64,000 nucleotides of DNA from Paramecium octaurelia (GCA_905182995.1 CAJJDP010000007.1:806049-870048); one strand, 5' to 3'. Numbered from the stretch's first letter, positions 12,338 to 24,880 are shown. The notes: generated by a model not told the origin, from the letters alone. Translations and numbers: made by a program.

Positions 12338-14695
12338 TCAAAAATTAGCTAAACTCATCATTGACGCCTCTGGTGAAAAATAACTCAATCTTTTCTTTGG
12401 AGTCAATGCTGTGCTAATGGACATCTATGATACTGATTTCCTTTATTGTTATTTGAAAGTCTTTAAGAATTTATTTTTCAGTTAATGCACCTTGGGTGAC
12501 TTAATTTAATTCAAATAATTGATCTTTTCCATACTCATTACACACAATTACACTTAAGTTCGTTTTCTCATCTCTTCAGCCTCTCCCTTACCAAAATCTA
12601 ATGGACTATTGATTGGATTTAATGGCTCCTTTAATAACTTATATTACTAATCTATTATAAAGGAAGGAGAATAATTGTTAAATTTTTAAGCTTGGAACCC
12701 TCTTGTTGAATTGAAATAGAGAGAACTAGTTCTGACAGATATAAAATTTCTAAAATTTGAGATATCCTTATCAAATCTCATCTATAACTCTGTTTCGCTC
12801 TACGAATAATTCTACATCTTTAATTATTTTTGTAACTTTTGAGATTGCTTGGATCTATAATATTAAATTTCAAGTATTACTCCAATTTTAATCTTTGAGC
12901 CTCTAATTATTTTTAATATCTTTCAACTGCCTATTGATATAAGCGAAATCTATCATTTTTATGGATATCGTAATGTTATTTCAACACTTTTTTGCATTCC
13001 TCAGGAAGAAAAGTTACAAAATCTTAAATCTTTATTTTTAGAAAACATGCTTAAAGGGATTAGACTTTAATGGTGTAATCATATTTTTCACTAAAAAATA
13101 CCTCTTCTCCAAATAAACAATTATTATCTTGAATTGCTATTGAAATATTTTCATTCTGGAACTTCTTTAGAATCATACAATTTCCTTGTTACAAAATATA
13201 AATTTCATTTCCTTTACTTCCTTCCTCAAACAGTATCTCATCACGTGCTAAATAAATGTTCTATTGAAAAAGATCTATATGATTTTTACTTAAAAGCTAT
13301 AAAATATAGACTCAAGTCTGGCATTCGAATAATTTAACTTAATCTAAGCTTGCATAAATAATTACAGTTGGAAAAAAGCTAAAGATTAATGTTTTCGCTT
13401 TGTGTTATGACTAATTAATTGCCGATTCGAATCCTTTTAAAAACGAATTATCCAAAATCAATAATTGCAATTTTTCATTTGATATCGCCGATAGCGACCT
13501 TGGCTAATTTGTCAAGAAACTTTTATCGCCAAAACCATCTCCGGATTTCAATTCCCTGACTATATAACCATATTTATTGTAATAGTTGGAACTTTAATAG
13601 AGTTATTAATACTTTGTGGAATTAAAATGAAATTATTGCAAGGGTTTATTTCTTAACAAATAGACTGAACCAGACAAGATTAGGTAAATCTTGGAGTTCG
13701 AAGGTTCCTTCTCTTGAAATATTAGAGAGTTTTCCTTGAAAGTTTCTAATTTTAATGAATCCATCATCTAATTATTTACATTCAATACTAATATGATGCG
13801 ATCTAATGGTAAATGTTGAATAAGGATATCATAAAAATATTTAAAATATTGATATGATAATAATAATTAGAGAATGATTTCATTCTCATTGAAATCTCTT
13901 TTCGATTTTGAGAGAAGTTTGATAAGTTTCTCTAAGTTATTTAGCTTATTGGAATTGGTTTACAACATAAAAATATAATCAATTAATTAAACATTATTAA
14001 ATATTGTATTTTAGTAAATAGAAGATTCAATCTTTACCTAAATATATGTCTGTGCAATATGGAATATACTGTATTAGGTCCTAATCTGGCATTTTGAATA
14101 AATCATTCTTTTGTTCAAATGAATCTACTTGACTTTAAGCAGCCATCTATTATTCAGGCTTAGCTGTCCCAGTTTGTTTTTTTTATTTTACTCTTTCCTC
14201 TAACTCTAACATCTACGATTTCTCATCCTCCTAAGCTTCAATGATTTTCTCTTATTCTTGCTGCTGTCTCAACTTTTCATATTTCTAATTTTTAATCATA
14301 TCATCAATCATGTTTTCTTTAGCTGCCTTGAATAATTGCTATTTGACCTACTCCTCTGATATCTTCAACTTTACTGATTGTTCTCTCCAAATACGAATAA
14401 TATATTTTAATCTAACATAATCATAATTGTTCTTCAATTTATGATCGATGATGTGACTTTTCACTTTATGTTGTATTTATAAGTTCAGTTCTTTGGGAAT
14501 CACTACTTGAACATCTTATAATTATTAAATCTTGCTCTCTATAATGTTCTCTTGTTCTTCTTGATCATCTTGTTATTTAAAAAAAGGATTATTGAAAACG
14601 GCCTATTACTTTTTGGATTTCTGGTTGATTTTGTCTAGATGCTGTTATTTTTCCATCTCATTTTTTATATTACTAAACCTAGAAATTTTACTCAT
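12338..14695 (-). CDS. Protein with two cyclic-nucleotide-binding domains
   Basis: About 750 residues with no kinase or channel part. The first 170 residues are a charged coiled coil (MSKISRFSNIKNEMEKQQ onward, ending in TAKPEQQMAAQSQV). Domain one holds FKENSLIFQEKEP, IYLILSGSVYLLR and LKSGDGFGDKSFL. Domain two holds LARDEILFEEGSKGNEIYIL and NNCLFGEEVFF. The conserved phosphate-binding cassette (FGExALxxxxxRxA) is only partly kept: FGDKSFLTNQPRSLSA in domain one and no clear Arg in domain two. Introns inferred: 26 bp (GTAATACTTG...TTATAG), 22 bp (GTAATTATTT...GCTTAG) and 29 bp (GTAAAAATCA...CAATAG). The junction near 14026-14068, upstream of domain one, could not be fitted to one canonical intron. 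A cAMP/cGMP-sensing role is likely if ligand binding survives. Confidence 0.75.
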
Positions 14696-14761
14696 AGTCT
14701 TGTAATAATATATATATAATTTTTAGTATATAATCTTTAATTCTGATGAAATATCAGTCAG

Positions 14762-15494
14762 TCAGTATTAATTTTTAACGAAAGCTAATACTGCCTCATG
14801 GCTTTTCAGATAATCCTAATGAAGTAGGTCACAAGGTTCACTGCTCTCCAAGTTGATCATCTTTATTTTCTCAATGGTTTGATTTAGCTCCTTAATTTAT
14901 TGTTTTGCCATTTATAACTCAAGGTAGAGAGTTTATTTTTCCTTATTCATAATTTGTTATCTCTTGTATTCATCTTAGACATACAGTTTCTGATTTTCAA
15001 GTTCCTTTAATTTAAATTGGAATCCTTACTTATATCATGGCAATAATGATTTCATTTTTTCCTTCATTATGAAATGAGGAATCCTTTAAATCATCAATTT
15101 ATGTTAAAAGTAACTTAATTTTATTAGACTAATTCTCAACTATGCTAGTTAATCTTTCATTATCATCTATTAAGGTCTTAATTTAATCGATTGGCAATTT
15201 TTTGAAAGTTTCTATTTATGATTCTAACTATCTGTTTTTTTATTCTAATGTTTAGATTTTGCCTTTGTAATCCATATCTTCCAACTACTTAATTTTGATT
15301 TGCAAGGATTCATTTTCCTTTTTTAATGAACCCACCAATCTAGTCAAACGAGCAACTTCTTTCTCAGATGTCTAACATTGACTCGTATTTCCTTGATTTG
15401 TTGGTGTTTCTTGACTTGATTGTCTTGACATAGCAAATGGATTTAGGGATTTATTCGAATCACTCAATACTCTGATCAGTTAAGATTTTTGCAT
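14762..15494 (-). CDS. Coiled-coil protein, 235 residues
   Basis: ATG at 15494 to TGA at 14762 with one 25-bp intron ending AAG (GTAAGGATTCC...AAAG). After a Ser/Thr/Gln-rich N-terminus the protein is an almost continuous amphipathic helix (VARLTRLVGSLKKENESLQ and IEELNQT-type heptads). It lies 66 bp upstream of the double-CNBD gene on the same strand. No family recognised; a structural role is likely. Confidence 0.7.
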
Positions 15495-15531
15495 TTATGA
15501 TAAAATTAAAAATGAAAGTTTTTGAAAGTAA

Positions 15532-16015
15532 TCATTCACACACCCAATTTAAATCAGAAGGCTTCCAATCTACAATTTCCTTCTAATTAAACCATAAATT
15601 GATCTCTTTTTAAGCTGACTCACAAGAATCACTTCCATGAATTAAATTCCTTTATAGTTCAAGTGCATAATCAGCTCTAATTGTGCCTGGTTTCTATTCA
15701 ACAGGATTTCTGCCTTCCCCAAGCATGGAACGTATTTACCTAACAACTTATTTATTTCAATTATACTATACCATCTTTTCCTTGCCAAATCATAGCAATA
15801 ACTGGTCCTGATAGCATGTAACAGATCAAACAAGGGAAGAAGGGTTTGAACATGAGCTCTTCATAATGCTTCTGTAACAATTCTTGATTTGGAATGAGCA
15901 TCTTCATGGCAACCATAGAAAACCCCTTATCTTCAAATCTCTGCATTATTCTCCCTATGATTCTTCTCTGAACTCCATCTGGTTTGATTAGGACAAATGT
16001 CTATTCTTTTTCCAT
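15532..16015 (-). CDS. NDK: Nucleoside diphosphate kinase
   Basis: Transfers the gamma-phosphate from ATP to nucleoside diphosphates through a phosphohistidine. The 152-residue product has the usual length. It begins MEKEQTFVLIKPDGVQRR, the family N-terminus with its conserved KPDGV, and continues with YMLSGPVIAMIWQGKD. The active-site His is in RNLIHGSDSCESA. A 25-bp intron (GTATAGTATAATTG...TAAG) joins GKD to VVRQIRSMLGE; without it the frame is lost. The C-terminus DLNWVCE matches the family end (NWIYE). A single complete gene, probably cytosolic. Confidence 0.96.
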
Positions 16016-16205
16016 TTAGTAGTTAATTAAATTTTTAAATAATAACTTTTGTTTTCATTTTAATTATCATATAGATGAGCATTGATGTATATTAATTTTG
16101 GATTTAATTCATATGCAACATGTTCTAGTTTATAGGTGTAAATAGGATTTACTATGAAAATTAAATGAAAATTAAATGAAAAATATAAAAATATTAAATA
16201 AGTTG

Positions 16206-16788
16206 TCAATAATTACTTAATTAATTCTTAGCATAGCGAAGAGTGCATATTTTATCTGGGTTGAGTTTCCATTTCTTTTAATCAAACTTTTGATGGAAAA
16301 ATTCAACATCATCTGGTGTAATTAAGTTTATGAAGGCATAGCCTATATTGCAATTTTTCTTAATTAGAATAATAAAGTTTACAATCTAATCATATGGCAT
16401 ATATAAATAGTTATACTTTCCTTTAACAAAACTATTGACTTCAATTATCAAATCCTTTAGACTATACTCAAGAGGGATATTCTTCAGCATTAAGGTCGTT
16501 CTTGCATCGTGTTTAATGCATAAAGGATTTATTTAGTAATCTTAATTAAATTGTGGCTACAAAGTTTAAGGTTTGGATTACTATCGAATCGGTGAAATAA
16601 TCACAGAATCTATCAATAATCAATAGTTAATTACATCTAAAACAATCCAAAAAGTCATCATCTGTATCATCGGATTGTTCAGCCTCTTCATCCAAATTTT
16701 GAGAATTAACTTAATTTAAATCGTAAAATAATTAATCGTCATCCTTTTCTAATCTAAGTTCCTATAAATTGAGGTTCGCTTATAGCAT
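16206..16788 (-). CDS. Mei2-type RNA-binding (RRM) protein
   Basis: About 185 residues. After an acidic N-terminus (EQSDDTDDDFLDCF) and one 25-bp intron (GTAATCCAAACC...TGTAG), the C-terminal half matches the third RRM of Mei2/AML proteins: TTLMLKNIPLEYSLKDLI, YNYLYMPYDQIVNF, NCNIGYAFINLITPDDV and FHQKFDQKKWKLN. In fungi and plants this domain binds meiotic non-coding RNA. Here it stands almost alone, without the two upstream RRMs. Its start codon is only 13 bp from the divergent start at 16802. Confidence 0.8.
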
Positions 16789-16801
16789 TTATTTTTTAAT
16801 A

Positions 16802-17386
16802 ATGTCTTCAAAATTATTTAAATACAAAAAACAAGGCGAAAATTTTATACTTTCAGTCAAAGACTCATAAGAACTTGTCCAACAATTGAGAAATGAACAC
16901 ACACATCTTTCTAAGCAAATTGCCGAGTGTGAAAGGAAAAAGCAATTGATTGAAGACAAATTACGAGAATTATCAATTAAGTTCAATACATTTTACTAAT
17001 ATAGTGATTAACCAGACCTACCCCACATGGTTTTTAAAATGCCCAATGAACCTATCCAAGAAGAGTCAATTACTAACTAAGAAATTTTTTATCAATTAAA
17101 TGACTACTAAGAGTATATACCAGAGAAACAAGAAAATTAAATCAAAACCAAGAGAGAACTCTTTGATTATTTTAGTTACAAATCAGATGTCTTACAGAGT
17201 TTCGAAGATCTAAATGATATCACAATTCTTAAGAAACTTTCTGAGTAATTTGGAATCAAAACAAACAATACAAACAAATTAAAACAATAGTTAAAAATTA
17301 TTTAATCGTATTTGCAAAATTAATCATTTCCAGCATCATGGAATCAAATTTATAACGCAGAACTATTTGAAAAATTAGAAATTTGA
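16802..17386 (+). CDS. Coiled-coil protein, 194 residues
   Basis: Uninterrupted ciliate-code frame from ATG 16802 to TGA 17384. Residues 25-70 form a coiled coil (SQELVQQLRNEHTHLSKQI, KKQLIEDKLRELS); the C-terminal half has a second helical segment (LQSFEDLNDITILKKLSE). No known family. The start lies 13 bp from the divergent Mei2-type gene and the stop 27 bp from the convergent gene at 17414. Confidence 0.7.
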
Positions 17387-17413
17387 TCAATTTATTGAAA
17401 ACTAATATGTACA

Positions 17414-20249
17414 TCAATTTCTTCTGTGTTAATCAATCTTTTCACCCCATCTTTTCTCCAATCTTTCTAAATTCTAAACTGTTTCATCGTATTTCCTTTT
17501 AATGTTTAAGAATTCATCATTTTTCTCAATCAACTCCCTCTGCTTCCTATTATTATCATTTTACAACGCATTGACTTTCTAGGAAAGAGTTAAATTATCT
17601 CTTTAAAGATTTTCAATTGAAATTTGAAGATCCTGCTATCTCAAAATAGATCCTATATAAAATTAGAATATAAATTACTTCGAGTATCCTCTTGCTGTTA
17701 CTTTTTGTTTTATTATTCTTTTCTCATTTCTTCTAAACTTTAATGTAATTGCTCTGTTTCTTCCTTTCTTTTCTTCAACATTTCATTCAAGTGCTATTGT
17801 TCTTATTTTGATTAATTTAATTCATTTCTCAAATTACTTATTAAGGCTTAATTTTAGTTTTATAAAATTCCATTTTTTAAGAGTTCTTCTTAAGCATTAA
17901 AATTCTGGCCTCTAATTTTTTCTAGTTCTACTTTTAACCCCTCTATTTATTCATTTTTACTTTGAATTTCAACCTAAAGTTATTGTTCCCTTTAATCAAA
18001 ATCATAAGATGATAATGCATTTCTTTTATCCAGCATTTATAATTATTATTCCATGGTTAATTTAAAGTCTATAATCTCTTATTCTTTAATTTATAACAGT
18101 TCTTCACTTTATAGTTTTGAATTCTTTAATCTTCTCTCCAAATCACTAATGCTTTCTTAGCTCACTTTCTTTTGTATCTCATATTGATCCTTCATATCTC
18201 TCATTTCCTCAAGTAATTCATTAAATTAATTCTCTTTCTCTTGAGTTTTTCTTCCTTGTAATTAAATCATTTCTTTTAATTCTGTGACTTGATATTTCAT
18301 ATCTTATTGAGTGGCTTAATTAATTTTATTTAATCTATCACATTCCACCCTTAAAGCATTTTCAGTTTACTTCTATCCTTCTATTTATTGAAGTAGTTAT
18401 TATTAGACTTTATTTAACTATGATAATTGTTGATTCATTTAATCATTTTTTAATTTTAAAGTTTAATTATTCTCAAGTGTTTTTTTTAATTCCTAACTTT
18501 AAAACTAAATATCTTAGTTTAACTTTTCAAGCCTTTGTTCATTTATTTTATACTCCTCCTGTATTTTATTCTTTCTCATATCCATAGATTTAAATTCATC
18601 CAATAACTTTTGATAATCCTATTTGGATGTCAATAATCTATCATCCAACACTTTCAATTGTTGAATATGATTATTTATCTGACCTTTTAGTTCTCTTTCT
18701 ATATCATTTTTTAACTTCAAATAAGTGGAATTCTCATTTTCCTTAACTAATAAAGCCTTTTTCATTTATTCAATTTAGGTTTCTAAGTTATGGTAAATCT
18801 AAAACTACTATTCTTAAGAAGTTTCTTTTTCCTTTAATATTGATTTAATTTTTTCATCCAACTTTTAGATCATTTCATTTTTACTATCAATCACTTTAGC
18901 ATCAACCTAATTGTGAGCGATTTCTGCTTTTAAATTATCATTTTCAATTTGCAATTGTAATAATTTAAGTTCCAACTACTCCTATTATTTTGATGTACTT
19001 GAATGAATAGATTTCATCATTAAAGGTGATTTTGGTAATTCTTTTGTATTCCCTTTTTCGGTCAATAACTACTTATACTTACTTTCTAATAATTCAAAGT
19101 CTTTTTATAGTTACAGATTCTTTTGTTTTTAATCTTGTACATCTTCATTTTTGGTGATGCTTTGATGAATCTTTTAACTGTTAATAACATCTTTTTATTG
19201 TAATTTCATCTTGAGTTCTTCATTTTCTTTTTAATTTATTTGTAAACATTCGAATACTCTATTGAATTCCTTATTAGTTTAATTGGCTTTGTCTTCAGCT
19301 AGTTGTCTTTTATTTTATTCTTCAATGGCCTTTTGCTCTTGCTCTATCAAATTCTTATTCAGCTACGAGATTAATAATGTTCAAATACTTTTTAATTCTC
19401 CTAGACCAAAGCAGTCATTTTACTTTATAACTGCTCAAGTATTGGCTTTAGTTTATTATAATCTTCTGCCATGTTTAATGGTTTAGATTCATTTTCAGAA
19501 GGCTCAACATGAGATAGTTCTTCAACTTTTCTAAAACTAGCTAATATCTCAATCATTTTATCATTAATATTATCAGGCAATTTTCCATTACTAGCCATTT
19601 TTTAAACACTTGACATCAAATCTCTTAATTACCCATAAATATTTGCTATTTCTGTTGATATTTTTGGTTTCTATTATAAAAATCCATGATTTTAAGATGA
19701 TAGCCTACTATTTCCCACAGCAGGATGATGATCTGAAATAGGAGATTTTGCGGTCAATCCGTAATTTTCTTTGCTTTCTATAATGGTTCCTTCTTTGTTT
19801 AAAGTATTGCTTCTTCTTTCTGATGTAGTGTCTTTATTTCTGTCACTTTAGTAGTTTCCATGCGTTTTATGATATTCTTGCTTGCTTGTTCCATAATGTG
19901 GTTTCACATCATTGAATAATTTTATTGTTTCTTATTAATTAGATGGTTTAAGAACATCCAAATTTTGACTTAGGGTCTTTGTATTCAGTTTGTACTGGGA
20001 GGAATTCTCTAATTTTTAAGGGGGAGATGGTTAAATGGTGATATTGTTTTAGTTAATGCATTTTACATCTAACAGAGGCGATTACATATAAGGCGAAGGG
20101 CCATATGTTAATATTTTAGCTTGTGATTATGTTTTAAGACAATGGATTTATTTATCTGGAGATTACATTGAAAAATTTGCTATATCCTTTTGAACAGGGA
20201 ACTGTCTATTAACTAACGAGACTTGACTTGGTTTTTGTATAGTTTTCAT
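17414..20249 (-). CDS. Large coiled-coil protein, about 927 residues
   Basis: ATG at 20249, TGA at 17414. The first about 270 residues are Ser/Pro/Lys-rich and probably disordered (KTIQKPSQVSLVNRQFPVQ). The remainder is nearly continuous coiled coil rich in Gln, Glu, Lys and Leu (LNKNLIEQEQKAIEEQ, LQSQELKKTLENNQTLKL). Two 26-bp introns fit: one near 19363-19388 (GTATTTGAAC...CGTAG) and one near 17652-17677 (GTAATTTATA...TATAG). With both removed the length is a whole number of codons. Likely a cytoskeletal, basal-body or tethering protein; the exact family is not recognised. Confidence 0.8.
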
Positions 20250-20445
20250 ATTTGTTGGTTATTTATTTTTCGGTTAAAATTAATATGTATTTATTTAGTA
20301 TTATTTTGTTTACATTTCTTAATCGTAAATGTTTTAAATACTAAATTGTAAAGTAAACTGCAGTTAAAAAGATTTATGGATTTTTGAGAGAGGTTTACAA
20401 TAAATTTTTATATTTATATATATTTTATATAAAATATAATTATAA

Positions 20446-22262
20446 ATGGACGAGCGGGAAGAAGAGAAAGTATTCATTTAGCAATTGCAAAAATTTTGGG
20501 AATAGAGAGGTGTATCTGTTAAAATACCTCAGATTGGTGGTCGAGAACTGGAAGTTTTCAAGCTATACAAAGCAGTCACCAAAAGAGGAGGTCTAAAAGT
20601 CGTATCAGCAAATAAATTATGGAAAGTACATTTTTAATTTTGATCCTAAAAGGAAATTGTAGATCAATTCTCGTTTCCAGCCACATGTACCTCTGCCTCA
20701 TTTACCTTAAGAAATCATTATTAAAAATTGCTTTTGGCATATGAATAAAAATATTTCTTTGGAAAAGAGGATGGCTATATATATGATGAAGAAATGAGCT
20801 CCAATAGGAAAAAAACAAAAATAGGGTATGAAGAAGAAAATCAATAGGCAGGCTATGTGTAATAATACAATCTATTTCAAAGCGCAGAAGCTGAAGACAG
20901 ACAACACTAAATGGAGTTCAGTGGGTAACCTCTTAGTGCTCTTTTGAATTTAAACTATGCAAAGGTGGAAAAAGCTGAAACCATATTTTTCATAAAGAAA
21001 TCTAAAATATAAGCATAAGCAAGTGAAGTTAAGAGAATCATCCTTGCTTTTGAGAGCAGAATTGACGATGAACTTACATTCGCCATTAATAATTTATTAA
21101 TGTATTCTTGCAATTACTCAGTATTACAATTAATGTTAATCATTCTAGCAAACCTTTCTTATTGATTAGTATCCACAACTACTTGATACTATTACTACAT
21201 ATATCGAAGATACTATTAAATAAATTAGCTACTTAAATAAATCGTACTCTTTTAAGACTTGTCTTTAATCAGTAGGATAGCAATAATTAGAAAATTTGGG
21301 ATATTAATAGCGAAAATCTATGCAAGTTCAAATTGACTTAATCAAGAATCAAAATGTATTGGAAAATTATAATTCTCATATATCAGTCATCATGAATGAT
21401 CAAATGACAGAGATGGTGAAACCAAGTGAGTTAATCTATTAGAAAAAATATATAGATTTGATCTAAGGAAATTATGAAAAAAAAGCAGAGTGTAAACATT
21501 TGGAAAAATTGAGAACCTTGTTTGTGGCTCTGAGAAATTTAGCTATGATTAGATCTAATGAAGCGTGCTTTATGAAATAAGACAAGTTATTATCCTTTTT
21601 TTATTAAATTCTTTTGTCTGGAGCAGATTAAGAATTATCTAAATCTGCATTGGAAACATTTTCAGTCTTATCCAAACACATTCATCTAAAGTAATTAGTC
21701 TTCATGGATGCTTTTATGTAAAAACTAATAGAAATTCTTAATGGTGAATCATATGAAGATATAGGTTTAGTCACAGAAACTTTCAGAAATTTGATATCCA
21801 TCTCTGATAATGAATCCATTATAGAAGGAGCCATTGGAGAATATATAGATTAATTAGCCAGATTGTTGATATATTAGAATTAAGAACTAAGAGAAATTGT
21901 TTTGGAGTTTTTCTGTTATTTAAGTGATTTAAAAATGGCAACTAGGTTATCCATAGCTAAACATCCTAAAATACTATAAAGACTTGTTGCCATATTGAGT
22001 ACAGGTTAAATTAAGAACAATTCTTAGAAATTATAAGATTAAAAAAGTAACTAGGATAAAATAAATGAAAAACATGTCAAACTAGCAGCAATCACTCTCA
22101 ATAATATTTCATAAGCACCTGCAGCAAAATAATATTTGCTTATATTTGAGAAGTAAATAATTTATTGTTTATGCTAGGGAATTATTTTTTGTGGCTGCAT
22201 CTGATGAAACTGTTACACCTTTGCTTTCATAAATCCTTTTTGAGTTATCAATAGCAGAATGA
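20446..22262 (+). CDS. ARID-domain protein (ARID2/BAF200-like)
   Basis: About 578 residues. Residues 1-100 form an ARID DNA-binding domain: FIQQLQKFWEQRGVSVKIP, LEVFKLYKAVTKRGGLKVV, KLWKEIVDQFSF and LRNHYQKLLLAYE are the canonical helices. The rest is helical and resembles the armadillo-like part of ARID2-type subunits of SWI/SNF remodelers (MEFSGQPLSALLNLNYAK, SIIEGAIGEYIDQLARLL). Introns: 20626-20652 (27 bp, contains an in-frame TGA), a 28-bp one at GTATTACAATTA...TTCTAG, and a 25-bp one at GTAAATAATTT...GCTAG. A nuclear chromatin role is strongly suggested; complex membership is inferred. Confidence 0.85.
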
Positions 22263-22542
22263 ATACATGAATTATATTTTAAACATAACTAATAGATTAT
22301 ATTAATATTAAAAGGCTTTGTATGAATCTTGAAATAAAATTAGTTTAAGATGCATTATACTGACGAAAAATAATTAGATATATCTGCAAACATTAATTTA
22401 GCAATTATAATTTATATGTTTTTAAATATAGAAATACGTTTCAACGAACAATTCATATATTCAACTAGATGATTCCTTATTTTTCAACCCTTAGAGTACA
22501 TTCTGATCTTTCCCGTAGTATTGATACTTATATGTAAAAAAT

Positions 22543-23880
22543 TCATACTAACAATAATTGGCACTCGTTAATTTATATATTTTAACTTGGATCCTATCTT
22601 TTTACAGATTCTAATTTCTTAATGAGAAATGCTAAGAACTCTTCATTATTCATATTCTCATGCGTTACTTTATCATTTTATTAAGTTTATTCATGTAGTC
22701 TGATACCAGAGATTTGATGAATAGCTTCATTGTCTTTTCTGTCTGTCCCTGGATTTTCCTCTCTTTTTGAATGTTACTAATTATCCTCTTTATTAGCTTT
22801 ATTTTTTGTAAAATAAGTTGAATTTTTATCAAAACATTTAGCAGAGCAGCTTACTTTTACTAATTCCTTTTTTACAGGCTGCACTTTGCTTCTAATTTCT
22901 GGACTTTAATTAGGAGAATCTCTCCTTCTTTTATCTGGAGTAATAGTTCGTTTTTATGAATGAATACTAGCATCTCCAGCAGCTCTATTATTGTAATATT
23001 TTTTGAGTATTATTTCCAAATTTCTAATTTCACACCTGTGAGATGGGTCGTATGCTAAGAGATTTCTTATTGCTTCGGTGGAGGCTTCTGAGATTGGGTA
23101 TTTGAATGTCAATATATAATCCTGTTGATATTGTTGTAATTTTCTGAGTAGGTCATCCATCTCAATCGAGAAGAAAGGAACAATGCCTTGAATAATAAAA
23201 GGTAAGGAGATACCAAAAATCATTTCGAAATAGAGGACACCCAAAGACCATAGGTCCGTTTTGTGGTTGTATTAATTTTTTAATAGCGTTTCTGGAGACA
23301 TATACAAGGGAGATCCAATCTAAAATTGTCTGTCTTCAATTCCGACTTTGTCTTAATGAACTGCAAAACCAAAGTCAGCCAGTCTCACTTCCCCTTCATG
23401 GATTAGGATGTTGGATGGTTTAATATCTCTGTGAATGATTTCTAAAATTAAGAAATCAAAGTTTACTTTTTGAATTTAAGTACTTCAATGCTTCACTTAT
23501 CTGCAAAACATAAGCAATTACTTTGTCTTCAGGCAACGAGCCTTGGTTTTTTAAGATTTAGAGAACGTCTATGGATTATTGATTAGTTGGTTACCTGTCT
23601 CACAAAATTCTGTGATGATATAGAAATTGTTTGTTGTTTCATAATAAGCATCCATTTTTAGGATGTATTGATGATTCAGTTGTTTAAGGATATTGATTTC
23701 GTTTCGGAGCATCTATTCAAAAATGCCTTTAATTTGTTTTTTGTCAATCTGCTTGATTGCCACTTGTTTCTTGGTCTTCTCGTGATATCCTTTGTAGACG
23801 TGGCTGAATTAACCAACTCCGACTTTGCATTCATCGGATACTAAATAAACATATTCTCCTATGACTTTTTCGTTAAGCAT
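22543..23880 (-). CDS. Ser/Thr protein kinase, ULK/Atg1-like
   Basis: About 419 residues. The complete kinase domain begins near the N-terminus: Gly loop VGVGQFSHVYKG, Lys in VAIKQID, catalytic loop IIHRDIKPSNIL, DFG in LADFGFAVH and APE-equivalent GSPLYMSPETL. Introns of 26, 25 and 27 bp are required or favoured; removing the 27-bp one gives the better family sequence MIFGIVPFFS. The Ser/Lys-rich C-terminal tail (RRRDSPNQSPEIRS) has no known domain. The GSPLYM and FGFA signatures match the ULK-like kinases expanded in ciliates. Its ATG is 23 bp from the divergent gene at 23904. Confidence 0.9.
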
Positions 23881-23903
23881 ATTAAATTTAAAATAATTTA
23901 ACA

Positions 23904-24880
23904 ATGGATGAATATATAACAGTAACAATCGCTTATACTCTCAATAGTCGAATCGCGATTTGATCAAAGCTATAGATTGCATTCCAGTGCCAGATATTAC
24001 AGTATCTTCGCTATCTTAACAATCAGCAAGATAGACCAAATAAGAGAGTTCCATAAGAAAGGATTAAGTCATGAAAATCTTGAAAAAGACCCAGCCCCAA
24101 GAATAAACTGCAGTCTAACCGAGGGCAAATTTATACCTGAATGCTTTCAATAAATTTGATCCGCAAGAAATCCTGAATAAAGAGAAGATTAATAAGAATA
24201 CTTAATAAAAGAATCTACTGCATTAAATTTCCTAATTACAATTGTAAGTCGACCATTAAAGAAAGGAAATCGAATCTTAAATAAATTAAATTGCGCTTTT
24301 GAATAAACAGACCAACCATTTAACCAACGAAATCCAGGAGAAGAATCTCCAACTATAAATGAATGCTTAGACTATTCAACAGTTGCAGACAATCAATATT
24401 CAATAACAATAGATTATAGAAAATTTGTCACTCGAAAACGAGTATAAAAAATAATTCAATAAACTATGCCATAAAAAAGAGTCAGAATCCATTACTGAAT
24501 TAAAATCCAAAATACAAAATCTTGAATCTGAAATCAATAAAACTAGAGCAACATTCACTTTATTCTCTCCAAAGAATGAAACGTTTCAATCTGATTCCTA
24601 ATCCTTAAAAAATAAAACATTTGATCCAGAATTATTAAGTGAAGATGAAACTTTGACTATGTTATTGAGCTTACTTAACAGAGTTTCAAAAAGTTCCAGG
24701 ATGACTGCAATCTTACAAAAAAATGCAGATTTTAAAAATTTAATTAAATTCAAAAGAAATCAACCAAGTGTCAATAGATTATCTATAGCATAAAATAACA
24801 AATCTGTGGAACGTCAATCATCATGTAATTAAGAATATTTCAACAAATTGATAAAAAATTAAGGAATAAAATTTAATTGA
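23904..24880 (+). CDS. Coiled-coil protein, 316 residues
   Basis: The first exon is only six codons; a 26-bp intron (GTAACAATCGC...AATAG) then joins ITS to NRDLIKAIDCIPVPD. Residues about 90-215 are a Gln-rich coiled coil (LHQISQLQLQVDHQRKEI, QQQQIIENLSLENEYKK). The C-terminus is Ser/Lys-rich. No family recognised. It is divergent from the ULK-like kinase with 23 bp between start codons. Confidence 0.7.

Noticed and set aside
19283..19486. Plus-strand frame of 67 codons
   Set aside because: Shadow of the large coiled-coil gene 17414-20249.
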